The notes under the pieces are model-generated. The model was not told the DNA's origin. It worked only from the letters and a program-made list of their open reading frames with translations, and searched no databases. Both the position numbers and the translations under genes were made by a program. This document shows positions 1-12,900 of a DNA stretch of 64,000 nt, piece by piece. Position 1 is the stretch's first letter, and every line of letters begins with the position of its first letter. Source of the DNA: Aphrocallistes beatrix (taxonomy: Eukaryota; Porifera; Hexactinellida; Sceptrulophora; Aphrocallistidae); assembly GCA_963281255.1 (NCBI GenBank), contig OY725506.1, positions 310,001 to 374,000 of the forward strand. The letters are read 5' to 3'.

Positions 1-639
1 TTGGGGTTGTTGCACATCCTGGTCATTGAAATTCTGTTCCGCAAAATGAGGAAGAGAAGAAACACCCTGCATATCTTGACCATAGATGGTCTCTGTTTCA
101 AACTGAAATTCGTTGCATCTTTTCTTGTAATGATCGGTCTCTGTTTGCAATTTTCGTATCTCCTCTGCTAAACTGTCTCTCTCCTCTCTTAAAATTTCAT
201 TTTCTTTCCTTTCTCTCTCTTCATTTTCAATTTCTTTTCTTTCTCTCTCTCTTTTTTCCATTTCTTTAATTGCTTTATATTCTGGGTACATTTGAGTGAA
301 GAAATCACGTTTTCTTTTGTGGAGTCTGTTAACTCTAGTATTCTTCTTTGTGGACAGTTCTTTGCGTTGTGAGTTTACTGAGTTGCCTAATGGTGCTAGT
401 TGACTCGATACATCATCATTAAAAGTTGATATATCCAGATCAGATTGTTTTTCTAGTTCGTATTGCATTCTCTCTTCGAGAGTTGTGAACAAATAATTAT
501 CAAATTTCTTCATCTTTTGACTCCAATTCTTATCTGAATATTTTATACTCTCCATTAGTGGTTCAATTATTTCCCAATCATAATCAATGTGATTTCTCTT
601 ACCCTTGTACTTCTCTAACCGTTTATTCAAATCACTCAT
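1..639 (-). CDS. coiled-coil protein, paralogue 1 (partial, runs off the window)
   Basis: A continuous minus-strand reading frame starts at the ATG at 639-637 (protein begins MSDLNKRLEKYKGK) and is still open at base 1, so the C-terminus lies outside the window. It aligns along its length with the gene at 2630-3286: shared blocks include HIDYDWE, the SQKMKKFDN stretch and KELSTKKN. The second half is a Glu/Arg/Lys-rich helix with heptad character, extended in this copy by a Glu/Arg-rich insertion relative to its paralogue. No signal peptide, membrane segment or catalytic motif is visible. I do not recognise the family and assign no function. The pair is clearly a local duplication. Confidence 0.7.
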   Translation of the reverse strand, partial: MSDLNKRLEKYKGKRNHIDYDWEIIEPLMESIKYSDKNWSQKMKKFDNYLFTTLEERMQYELEKQSDLDISTFNDDVSSQLAPLGNSVNSQRKELSTKKNTRVNRLHKRKRDFFTQMYPEYKAIKEMEKRERERKEIENEERERKENEILREERDSLAEEIRKLQTETDHYKKRCNEFQFETETIYGQDMQGVSSLPHFAEQNFNDQDVQQPQ

Positions 640-2629
640 ATTTCACTTTTTTATTGCAACTTAGTTATATCTCTCCTTTTGGAATTCATTTTTTCTCCCT
701 CAATACCTTATATTTATACAGTTGTTATTGTTGTTTAGATTACAATGCAAATACACAATATTATAATACAAATAGATATGCAAGACTATCTTCATAAAAG
801 AAAGTAAAATACAGTCCATTTTAGGAATAACTATTTTATGCTTAGGAGTATTGAGTTAAAATATATACATTATTATCATGTTACAAACATTCCAGTAAAA
901 ATTGACCTCAGAGAACATACAAAGATAACCGTATTATTTCTGGAGTTAACTGTGTGTATACGTAATAGCGTGAAACTCAATGTAATATCCTAACATTCCC
1001 TCCATCTTGTGATGGTTACTTACCTTTCAAGTTTGATGAGTGTTCTTCTGTCTGACTGTCTACAATACAGTACAGGATTTGAATGGGAAGAAGAGTGTGG
1101 ACATCTACAATGCTGTGAGGAATTTGAGGAGGCAAAGGATGGAAATGCTATTCATTCTCCCTTCGTAATCAGGATGCTTGTATTTGTATTTTTCCTTTAT
1201 CTCTTCAGGCAGTTTATTAGTTGAATCCCATTTGTACTGTGTCGATATTCCTCTTTTAATGAGTTTTCTAATTGTGCAATTCTTGATTTAAAAGATTTGA
1301 TCTTAACATATTTTTAATAATTATTCTGTGTAATTTCAAATCTATATTTTATACTATCTTACCAGCACGTCATTTCAATATTTCCTATCAATATTTTCCC
1401 GTAATCCCAATTATACATTCCATCTCAAAACTGTACAAGTAATTCACGTGTACTATTAAATGGATAGACAGTAAATGATAGAACAGAATGCATCCGGAAG
1501 GAATTTTGGAAGAAAAATTCTACAGCCTCTAATTGAATGATGTCTGTATTTATTCTTCTCCAGATAGTGTCATAATATTATATCAGACAACCGCTATTAA
1601 GGAATACTGCATAGTATCACGAGTATATTCGTCTCCGTGTTGATTTTCCACTCATCATGTACTACACACTGTACTTTCCTAAGCTTAGTACTGTTAGTTC
1701 TATCTTGGTAGATATTCTATTTTTAGTGCAGAGATTTCTACATTATCATTTATGATAAATCACAAATATCTTCTTAATGATTTCTACCACATAATGTTCT
1801 GTGTTGTTAGTGCCATTTAGTTCCATATTATAGATTTTCTAGTCATTAGTTGTCTTTTATGATAAATTTATGATGAAGTATGTGCTACGTAAAAGAATTT
1901 CAAAGTTTGATCATCACTCTATCTATCTCCAATGCTAGGATCCAATTCTTGATCTAGAAGAATTGGCGTATATATATGATGGTAGCTTTTGTTAAATACA
2001 CGTCACTGTATATGATTGATTAGTTATCAATAAACTATACTGAAATCAAAATCTTCCTTTTTTGATGTATCTTAGTCTTATGCAAATATATACACCAAAT
2101 CTACTTTCTATCAATCTCCATGCACGTAATGTTATATCCCACTTGATCAAGACTGCACACGAACACTAGAGTGGATATTAGACAGTAGAAGGACTGCATT
2201 ATGGTAATTAATGAGGTCTACTTTTACATTCAGTATCTTGCTATCTGATTTCTACTTAATCATATTCTTAGTGCTACAAGGCTCTTTGTATCGACTCTGT
2301 GTTAAAAACTCTTTATTGCCGACTATGCTTTGTATAGTAGCCTACTTCTGAAATTCCCAGCTACCGCATTATTATACTTATTATTTTCAAGGAATCCTTG
2401 TTTCTGTGTATGGATATATGCCATACTTATATTATCTTCCTTTGAGATGGAATTCAGGATTCCATCCAAATTTCCCAAATAAACTGAACTGACACTGATT
2501 GGTTGAATCATATTTACAAACTGATATTAACAAATCAAAACAAAATTGTTTATCACAAGACAACAGCAGTAAAATAAAACAAACTTAACTAGGGGAACTA
2601 ACACTAAGAAAAGGTGATTATGTATATAT
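640..2629. other. about 2 kb without a convincing gene
   Basis: AT-rich sequence between the two coiled-coil paralogues. On the minus strand at about 1090-1294 a short open stretch contains KLPEEIKEKYKYKHPDYEGR, which resembles the C-terminal end of an HMG box. A good splice donor (AAAG|GTAAGT, exon end at 1024) lies about 70 bases further on, but a stop intervenes in that frame. No anoctamin N-terminal exon was found here on the plus strand. I see nothing else. Confidence 0.4.
1090..1294 (-). other. possible HMG-box-like exon fragment
   Basis: The minus strand is open for roughly 60 codons and includes RKLIKRGISTQYKW and KLPEEIKEKYKYKHPDYEGR. The second stretch looks like the last helix and tail of an HMG box of the SOX/TCF kind (typically ...HPDY..R). 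The first HMG helix is not visible, and the frame ends in a stop before the nearby donor at 1022-1023. It could be a relic exon or chance. Confidence 0.2.
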
Positions 2630-3286
2630 TTAGTTCATGCCCATATAAGGGAAGGAATGGTTAAATGAATTTTGGTAGTCCGGGGCCTGCAAACAAGAGG
2701 GAAGTCCTGCTTGTTGAGGTTGTCGCACATCCTGGTCCTTGAAATTCTGTTCCGCAAAATAAGGAAGAGAAGAAACACTCTTCATATCTTCACCAATGAG
2801 GTTCTCGTAACGAAGGATCTCTGTTTGCAATCCTTTTTTCTCCTTTAATAGACCATTTTTTTCCTCTCTTAAATTTTCAAGTATCTTTCCTCTCTCCCTT
2901 TTTCCATTTTCTTTCATTGCTTTATATCCAGGGCACATTTGAGTGAAGAAATCATGTTTTCTTTTGTGGAGTCTTTTAACTCTAGCATTCTTCTTTGTGG
3001 ACAGTTCTTTGCGTTTTGAGTTTACTGAGTTGCCTAATAGTATCAGTTCACTCGATACATCATCATTAAAAGTTGATATACCCAGATCAGATTGTTTTTC
3101 TAGTTCGTACTGCATTATCTCTCCGGGAGTTGTGAACAAATCATTATCGAATTTCTTCATCTTTTGGCTCCAATCCATATCAGAATATTCCATACTCTTC
3201 ATTAGTGGTTCAATTCTTTCCCAATCATAGTCGATGTGATCTCCCTTACCCTTGTAGTTCTCTAACATTTTATTAAAATCACTCAT
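2630..3286 (-). CDS. coiled-coil protein, paralogue 2 (218 aa)
   Basis: A single-exon gene starting at the ATG at 3286-3284 and ending in a stop at 2630. Residues 1-60 are acidic and aromatic-rich (HIDYDWERIEPLMKSMEYSD). Residues about 95-170 are very rich in Lys, Arg and Glu and predicted as a long helix or coiled coil. The last 45 residues are Gln/Pro/Asn-rich and probably disordered. It is a close paralogue of the gene at 1-639, so the two form a tandem pair. No known enzyme or DNA-binding motif is present. It lies upstream of, and opposite to, the visible exons of anoctamin A; if that gene's N-terminal exons lie beyond base 1, this gene is nested in an anoctamin intron. Function unknown. 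Confidence 0.75.
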   Translation of the reverse strand: MSDFNKMLENYKGKGDHIDYDWERIEPLMKSMEYSDMDWSQKMKKFDNDLFTTPGEIMQYELEKQSDLGISTFNDDVSSELILLGNSVNSKRKELSTKKNARVKRLHKRKHDFFTQMCPGYKAMKENGKRERGKILENLREEKNGLLKEKKGLQTEILRYENLIGEDMKSVSSLPYFAEQNFKDQDVRQPQQAGLPSCLQAPDYQNSFNHSFPYMGMN

Positions 3287-3867
3287 ATTTCAAATTATTT
3301 GAAGGGATTTTACAGTAAATTTTAAATTCAGTAATAGCACATAACATAATCATATATGCGTATATATATACACTATTTTTCTCTTCTACTTTTCTATATT
3401 TTTTAGTAGAAAGTACAAAACCTAATACATGTGTTAGCCAGTAGAAAGAATCTAGAGAGAATCAGCAAATCAGAAATCGTGTAGAAATTGGGGAGAACGA
3501 CTCAATAGCATAGCTTTCACTTGTGTATTCTTACAATAAGTTGGAAGCACTCCCATCCCATCCGTGTGTGGTTTTCTTACTTATTCATGTTAAATGGCCA
3601 CGTAAGATAATATTGACTTTCGACTTGAGACACTTTAGACAATAGTAGAGCGTTTTGTGTGTAGATTACTTTTACTAATTTAATTATATCCCATATAATT
3701 TTTTAAATCAAATTGATGGATATTTCCATTCATCCTATCACGCGGATCAGTACAGTAATTGAACTTTCTATTTTAGTAAACGAATTGTCTGACCTAGTAG
3801 AGATAATATAGATTATTCACCCCTTCTACTACTTGAGGGTATAGTGCAATGATCACTGCATTATCAC

Positions 3868-3970
3868 TATACATAGTATGCTAGCTCTACACTATACATT
3901 GCTATACATAGGCTATACATATACTAACTATACACTATACATAAGCTAACTATACACTATACTATATACT
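3868..3970. repeat. CTATACA-type simple repeat
   Basis: An imperfect tandem array of CTATACACTA / CTATACATA units about 10-22 bases long. It lies directly before the first visible anoctamin A exon, 15 bases ahead of its acceptor. It resembles slippage-generated low-complexity DNA. Confidence 0.7.
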
Positions 3971-3985
3971 ATGCTCTATTGCCAG

Positions 3986-6900
3986 GTCTCTACACTCGCT
4001 GGCTATTCTACGCATCCCTGGTCGGAGTGATCGTGTTTCTGTTCGGAGTATTGACCATCTTCATCCCAGAGCTGAACCCGATCAAGTTCCAAGTGTGTGC
4101 GGCAGACCCAGTGGAGTTCTACATGTGTCCGCTATGTGAACACAGATGTGATTTCTGGTTCCTTAGGAGTTCCTGTACTTCCTCTTGGGTGAGTTTTCAC
4201 ACCTTTATATGTGGCATTATAAACCATCTTCTTAGTTATTTCATTGGTCACTTGGAATTCTATTTTTAGTAACTTTTATTTATTTTAGTTCTCCAAACTC
4301 TTCGACAACACTGGCACGATTATATTCTCCATATTCACTGCTCTGTGGGCCATTCTATTTATAGAAGCTTGGAAGCGGAATATCTCGGCTCTCAAATACG
4401 ACTGGGATCTAACCGAATTTAAAGATGAAGAGGTATGCAGCAACCACAATACTACAGGATGCATGTATAAGTTATAATCTATTCCTAGCTGTTTAATCAG
4501 CTGGTGACTGATGCACGGAATAATAAGATGTGAGGTTTAAGCTCACTCTCTCAATATGGTATCTGTCACAAAATAAGGAAATTCTTGAACATTTATGGTG
4601 GAGCTTTTCCTTGAAGAAAAATATGAAAATTAAACCCGTAATAGAGCTTACGTATATATAAGGTATCTCGAGTTAAAAATAGGAACTGAGGAGTAACATT
4701 CCTTTTATATAAGATAGATTTCAACACCTTGAAATATACTTATGTACACAAGATTAATATTAATTCTTAACTCAGTTACACTCAAAGGATTATCTAGGAG
4801 CGCGAGACGCTCCTTTAGGCGTTTGATTTTAAGCCTCTAAGTGTTTAGGAGCGTGAAAATCCAGATTAATACTCAATTTAACCTATATTATAATTATATT
4901 TATCGATTTAGGCGTATGAAGGGGTTTAAGATTAGGAGCGTATCTCTGGAGGGCTGTATAATACCCTGGTTACACTGACCAATCCAATTCACTAATTCTA
5001 CCAACTGACATTCTATTTTTAGGAGCACGCAAGACCTGAGTATGAGAACAGACTTAGAACTCGCTACGAGAACTGTAGCATGAGATGGTACAAGAGTCTG
5101 ATCCAGAAAGTCAACCCCATAACTCAGGAAGACGAGTACTTCCAACCAACCGGAGAGCTGATCGTGAAAGTGGCAGGATCCTTTGCAACCCTCCTCACTC
5201 TGGTTCTCTTTGCAATGGCCCTCGTGATTGGAGTGATTGGCTATAAGGTAACCACGTCTATTTATAGCACAGAGCCCAGGATGCTATTTTTGTATACAAC
5301 GGATTTCTCTCTATCGAAGAGTGGCAGTATTAAGAGCATACATGGCAACTGTCCCGCCTTTACATGAAATTTCCCCATTATATCCCGCTTTTTTGAATTC
5401 CATGTATATACTTTTCTATTGTGTCTCGTCATGTCCCGCGAAATTCAACGCTGCGTCCCGCTTTTACCATAGCTCAATTTGGCATGTATATAAGAAGTGG
5501 CTATTATGTGGACAGTATTCAGTCTAATAACATTATACACTCATACATAACTGTGACGTATTATGAACACGTGATGCACCTAATCACTGAATGTTTTATC
5601 TTCATCATCTCCCATAGTGTTGATCGACTTCATCGTTTCGTACACAATATCTTCTTGTTTGCATCCTTGGTTCGGGAGAGAAAGTAGACTTGAAAAGTCT
5701 GGAGAATCTTGATACAGGAAACTATCTGAAAAAATTCTCGGATTGTTCCTTTCTACTCTGTTAATCTGCATTGAAGAAATTAACTTCGGCCTAGGTTCAC
5801 GGCGGTATTTAGAAAATTCCACGTCTTTTAGTTTACTATAACAGGTATCGTAGAGTGACGTCATTTGACTTCCGGTGTTAAAGTACAACCTTAACGTAAC
5901 CCTATTATTCACAGAAAGTTCGCTGAACCAAATATCCGCAACCATCTCGCTCTTCGCATCACTTTTAAGCTGAAAGTTCATTTTAGTTTCCTCCACTTTG
6001 GATTTTGCTCTGTCTTCTTCATTCACCAGAATGCTAGTGCATTTTGACAGAGTAACTGGGTTGAGTTTTTTCTCGTTTTCGGCCCGTTTTCGCTTCAAAA
6101 ACACTTTAATGTTGTACGGATTCAAGTAACTGTAGTGACCTTTTGAGTTGAACACTGCACAAGTTCCATAGCATCTGAGTTTATATCCCTCGATGAAGAA
6201 TTTCGGGCCTTTAATTTCAGTTTCTGGGATAAATTTCTCGATCGTCCATTCCACTCCTTCCATGGTTTGCATTGCTCTCAATTCCAGGTTCATTTTTGAG
6301 GTAATTATACTAAGTTCGTTTTGGATGCGATAGTTTTCCTTGATGGTTGCTTGTGTATCTTGATTCTCTTCTTGTAACTGCTTGACTTGCTCAAGCATTA
6401 GGTCTTGGTGGTAGCACATCATCTCTTTATTATGCGCGGCCAAGTCTTTAAATCTAATCAGTTTTTCGGTGCAACCCAACATGAAAAACGCACAGCTTTC
6501 AAACCGATTCTCACAATCGTATGCGATATGTGATTGTAGTTTGTTCCTTTGCATTTCAAGGTCGCATTTATTTGGGCAGATTTCCGGCGCTAGTTCGCAT
6601 ATGTTTATATGTTCGTTAATACACATGTAAACAACTTGTTGTTGACAATACTCACAGTGCACAAGACGTTTCGGACATTTCTCTCGATAATGATCATCCA
6701 GTTCTGACCGTTTCAAAACGCAGTTACATTCCTTGCAAGCTATTCTGAACTCGGGGCATTCTTGGAGGTGTGAAAACGCCTCGCTTAATGTGCCCACCCA
6801 CTCACACTTTCTCATGACAGGACACCTCACGGCTAACTCTTCAACAGCTTTGTTTACCTTCTTGACGAGGTTGCTGTTGTTTACATTTTCACTACAAAGT

Positions 6901-9900
6901 AAACAAGTCGTGTCTCCATTGGTCAACACCGCCTCTCTCATTATCCCGTTACAGTTATGACAGATCAGAAACTCCTCTTCTAAACCACTCAGATTTTCAA
7001 ATAGAAAATCTGTATTGTAACCTCGGTGCACTTCCTCATCTTCAAATTCAATCTTCACATACAGAATTTCCTCTTCATGGTCTACCATTCTATCTTTTCA
7101 AATGATACTGACAAGTAATTATTTTCTAATATAGATTTAGTGTAGTGACTATTTGTATAGCTCCATTCTGTTGTGAGAGCAAACCTGAGCATGAACTCGA
7201 TATTCAATATGGTGCTGATTTGAATGCAGTGCTTGATAATGATATACTAATCTCTTGTAATGTATGAGGGAGTTCTATCAATGTTATGCAATTGAAAGTA
7301 AGGTCCTTAGTTCAAACATCTCAGCTCATTCAAATATGAACTAACACTCGTTGTTTATTGGTTGATACAGAAGGGACAAACTTTGAAAGTACTCAATTAT
7401 ACGTACGTCAATACTTACCTCAGGAGGTATTATTAATATCAGAAAAAATTAAACTCTCCTTTTCAAACGCCTACAATTTTCTCCTTTAGATGATTTTACT
7501 CATGATAATATGTATATACTACAATCTGAATTAATTAAGAGATAGCCATCACTTTGTACATGGAGCTTGGAGAAGGTTCATACGTTCATAGTATCATAGT
7601 TTCAATCCGTGTCAACTATGATGAGTTGTTAGCGTGAATATAAAGTATTAAAATTTAATGCACAGAGTTCAGCAGAAATAAATAAACACAAATTTTCAAA
7701 CTTTTATACTAAAATACAGTTGGAAGATAGAAAAAGTCTAAATGTCTTTCCCTTTTGTATATCTCAATGTTTTCGATCTTTTCTTTCCGAAAAATCCGTC
7801 CAACTTCACTACAGGGTTAATCTCGAAGTAGAGCTTAACGAGTACGCTATCCCGACACACCGACACATTGTTGAACCTCCCCAAACACTGACTCTCACTC
7901 CCAACTTTCCCTTCGAACTCGACATAGCTATCCTTCACTTCAGAATTTATTTTGTCTTCATCGTTGACTAAGATGGCTTTACAGTGGATGGAAGTAATAG
8001 GTACGAGCACGTCATCAAGATCTCCCGTTACTCGCTGGACATAAAATGATAAGTTAAATAGCATTAAATCTATATTTAGACTCTCGAACCGAGCGATACC
8101 CATGAATTTGTATCGCCGGATTGTGAATATCAGCCCCCTAAGGGTGTTTCCTGTCTGTGACTTTTCGATGATTTCTTTCTTCGGAATACTCCAATTGATC
8201 CCTTCCAAATCAACCTTTGTCATCAAATCGAATTTTAAATCTTTCAATTCACGATTTATTTTCTCATTTTCGATCAAAATTCTGTTCATTGCTTTCTCAA
8301 GATTTGCTATTCGGTTGTTCATCATATCTTGATGCTGTATAATGAATTCATTCTTGTGCTTGAATAGATTCTCTTGTGTCATTTTCACGTCTTCACACCC
8401 TAACTGGCATTCCACTTCTAATAGCGGGCATTCTTCTCGATGCAGTGACAACTTCTTACTCGCGATTTCGGCGCCACATCCTCTTGGGCACCTCACAGGG
8501 AGATATTCACACATTTTAAGGTGTTTCCGTTTATCTTGAGCCGTGAAAACCAACTGACAGTATTCACACATAATTCTTCTTAAATCGCAGTTCAATTTTA
8601 AATGGAATGCTATCGCCTTTCTCGGTAGAATGATTCCGCATTTATCTGGACACTCTTCACACATGTAACTGCATTCAAAAATGTGCTGAATAACTTCTTT
8701 CATTGTTCCTGTCCAGATACAGTTCTCAAGAGAAGGGCATTTGATCCTTAATCCATTCACAGTCTCTCTTAAATTGTGTAGCGGCCTTACTGAAGTTGTT
8801 AGGTCACTGCATTTCAAACAAACGGTCATTTCTTTTCGTTTGTCCGCGACAGCTTCTCGAAGTATCCCATCGCAAATTGAGCAAGTGAGCATGCTCCTCT
8901 CTATCTCAGTGAGGTTTTGTGACACATACTCATAACGGTACCCAAAGTATTCCACTCTGCCCCTTATAACCTTTTTAACGTACAATATCGGTTCGTTGAT
9001 CTGCAATATCTGGTCTAGATCAGTTGCCATCCTGAAGTTTGGATATTTTAGTAGTTCCTAGGTATATTTATTGCAAAATTGATCTGATCTTATTCACTAT
9101 AGTTACACAATAGGTGTAATGGTATCTAATTACCTGCTGAGGAGTTTAATTTGACCTTACATCACTCCTCGATCCATTACGTTCGTCTGAGTCGTCTACG
9201 TATACATTTGCTGAGAGATAGTATTTTTAGTTGATCGTTTTAAAATGATTGGGTGACTCTACTTGCTACTTGAGGTCAAACCTATTTATAGTAACATTAT
9301 CCCCACACTTTTTTGGTGACATAATTAAAGCTAAACCTCTTGCAAACTAAAATTGGAACATTTGTCCTAGTGGATAGAACCACTTTTTATTCATTTAAAT
9401 AATCATTACATCATTTCATTTTTTCGAACTTTTCTCGATAGCATCTATTCTGACATTCAATTGCTTCTTAGCTACAGCTAACTCCTTTTTCAGGTTTACA
9501 TTTTCCGTTTCCAGTTTGAGTAGTCTCTCCATCATTCCGTCTTGATGCTGCACCATGTTATCTGACTTGTGTTTTGATAAATCTCCTCTTTTCATCTGAC
9601 TCGCCATGCATCCTAACTTCTCATATGGGCACTTAATATCTGTAAGCAGGCAGACGGTGTTCTTATGGTGAACTGTGTCTTTTTTAATCAATTCCACTCC
9701 ACATCCATTTGGACATTTTATTTGCTGAAAATCACATTTTTTTACATGTTCGTCTAAATCTTTCGCGGAAAAGCCTTCCTTGCAATGTTTACATTCGACT
9801 TTACGTTTGATACATTCCACTTTGATGTGGTTTCCTTCTTTTGAGCGCTCCAAAACAGTGCCACAGCCAAGTGGGCAGTTTATTCTGAAAATTTGGCAGT

Positions 9901-12900
9901 TCTCCAAGTGTTCTTCAGTCGCGGACAGCTTTCCTGACCATTCACACTGTCTCAGCAATGGACACTTGACACTAATCTCTCCAACCGTTGTGGTCAGTTG
10001 TGTCAATTGACTTTTCTCCCCTTTCGGGTTGACACATCCCTCACACGTAATCGCACCATTACATACAGTTGCGTCGTGCATGATTCCTTTGCAGCAAGGA
10101 CAGATGAGAATACTTTCCATCATAGGAGGGATATTCTGAGAGAGAAATTCTTTCTTGAACCCACGATGTGTTCCCTCTAGTTTTATAAATAGCACGTCGT
10201 TTTTATCGTCCGCCACAATTAGGTCTGGTGGTTTTGCTGCCATTTCTATGCCACTTTGATACAATACAATAGATGCATTGTAACTAGAAACCAGCACTAG
10301 TATAAATCTATCTGAATATGGTGGACTATTAATAAATAAGAAATAGATACCTCTACAAAAAGCAAAATAATTTCCCTTTCAAATTTTACCGTTTCTTTAC
10401 CATACATGGCGATGGCAATCAAATAACGACAGCGTTATAATCACCTCGTGTTAGTGTATAATGTACTCGACACTAATAATTCTATTGTTGATAATTCGAT
10501 TAGAATGAAGTGGAATAAATATTGTATCGGATGGCTATGGGAATATAAGAATAGAGTTATTAGAACGCGAGGTGTTTCGAGTCCCTCCGAGAAGGGTGAC
10601 TCTGTCCGCCGCCCCTAGGAAGTAGAACTGTTCTGTAAAAACTTCTGCGGCTGGACTCCCAAACCGGTACGGATTGCGGTGTCTCTTGCTTGATTTCGGC
10701 ATCCAAGTCAAAGTGCAACCAAACGAAAATACTGTTTTCTCGCTGGTAATCTGGGTTTTTGATATCATCGTAGGTGAACTGAGCTATGCAATCACTCGTT
10801 TGGTCGACCTCAATCTTGTAGCTGACATGTCTCTCTAGAAGCTTCGATTTCCCTTCGTTCTTCAGATTCACAAGCGTAACGCAGCAGTACGTGAACCTCG
10901 CTTCGTTTTGGAGAGGTTCCTTTCCTTTTGAAAGACGTTTGATGTGAAAGGACACTGCATTCGATTTTATTCTCCGCTCAAAGCGTACTAAGCCTTGCAA
11001 TTTCAAAGGTCCAACAAAGAAAATCGGTCCTTCAAGCATTCCCTTTTTATCCATTTTCCCTGAAATCCCTTCGATTTTCCACTCAACCCCGTCCAAGTCC
11101 TTTTTATACTTCATCTGCATTTTGGAATGTGAGAGCTCATCTCGAAGTCGGCGGATCTCCTCTTCGGCCTGTCCCAATCTCCGCGCGTGGAACTCGCTAG
11201 ACATGTCCAAATGTTCGGACACGTTTTCCTGTTTGTGGACGATCAACTCCTTCCTCGTCATCCGCAAAGCGCAGCATCCATACTTGCTGTAAGGACAGGT
11301 TACCTCCGTCAGTGGACAATTCGTGTTTCTGTGCAATTCTGATTGTCGTCGTGGAACACTATCTCCACAGCCATGCGGACACATGACAGGAAACTCCTTA
11401 CAGACTTTGTAGTGTTTTTCAAGACCTTTCGCTAACCCGAATTGTTTGCAATAATCGCAATTTATTTTCCTTTGCATACATTCGTTGTACGTGTGCGATT
11501 CAAGAGCTCCTCGGGGGATAACTACCTCACATCTCATTGGGCATTCCAGATGCAGGAAAAGACACTCATCGAGGTGTGAAATTATGTCACACATTTTCCC
11601 GCTCCATTCGCAGGCGCGTAATAGTGGACACATCACTTCTAGCTGGTTCACCAACTCCCTGACACCTTCATGAGGTGGTTCCTCTTGTGTGGAACAGACG
11701 AGACACTTTGTGCCATCTTCACACTCGATTGCTTCGCGAGGGATTCCTTGGCAAACGGCGCATTTCAGGAGAATTTCCTGATCTGAGGTAATGGTTTGCG
11801 CTAAGAAATCGCGTTTATACCCTTGATACTCCGCCGTACCCCCCTCCACTGCCTTGACGAACAAGAAATCCTCTCTTGCGTCCAAAGTTCTTGGGACTCC
11901 AGGGTCTTCTAGCGGAAGCTCAATCTCCTGCTGATCCAAACTCCGGACCGTAGTCTGATCTGAAATCTCGGAAAGTTCTGTGCTAACACTGGGCTCCATT
12001 TTACTCAAACAGAATGAAACTGTTTTCTTGTGTTTATATCTGCGTAAACTTGAATAGGTATAAGAGTGTAGGCGTTTGCTTAGTTTGGCATTTAGGTGTC
12101 TGGTATGTAGGATGAGTTAACACCAATTCAACGCTCAACTTTACGATTGTTGATTTGAAGTTTTGATGATGATAGTACATAGTAGCTTGTCTCCTGTTGT
12201 GACAATATAGAAATGTTTACTAATAAACGATGAAATCAAGTGATAAAAATATTTATGTTAACCGATTCTAACAGGTAATAGTCAAGACTCTCCTCACGGT
12301 TGCAATCGGGAGAGAAGCTAACAGGAACAACATCCCCATCAGTCCTTCGATTGGCTCATTCATCGTCACCTTGACAGCTGCCGTAATCAACCTCATGTTC
12401 ATTGGAGTGATGCAGGTGGTGTATAAGTTCTTGGCCACCTGGCTAACCAACTGGGGTGAGTACGGATGGAGAGTGGATACAACGTACCGTACTTAAACAC
12501 GGTGTGATGCTGTTATGTTGACCAATCAAATGATTGTTACAAAATGAAATTATGTACAGTCGACTCCGCTTAATAGGCACATCGGTCAGAGGATATTTTG
12601 GTCCGATTAATTAAGCGGAGAACCCTATTAACCGATAATATTTTGTATTAGCTCATTGTATGGGGCTATTTCGGTCCTGCCAATAGTGGTCCGATTAAGC
12701 GGTAATAGGGGAACAGAATTGATACATACTTGGGACTTAAAATTGTTTGCTAATAAGTGAACTCCACAGTACATATTGTGATTAATATTATTACTTTTCA
12801 ACATTCCCTATTTTCCACATGCAGTGGACTTTCAGAAATATATTTTATTGAAATACAGCCGACTCCGCTTAATAGGGTCACTGTTTAATCGGGTCAACAG

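Noticed and set aside
2323-2511. 62-codon minus-strand open frame after coiled-coil paralogue 2
   Set aside because: Starts with MIQPISV but has no similarity to anything nearby, no splice context and no counterpart in paralogue 1. Probably chance.
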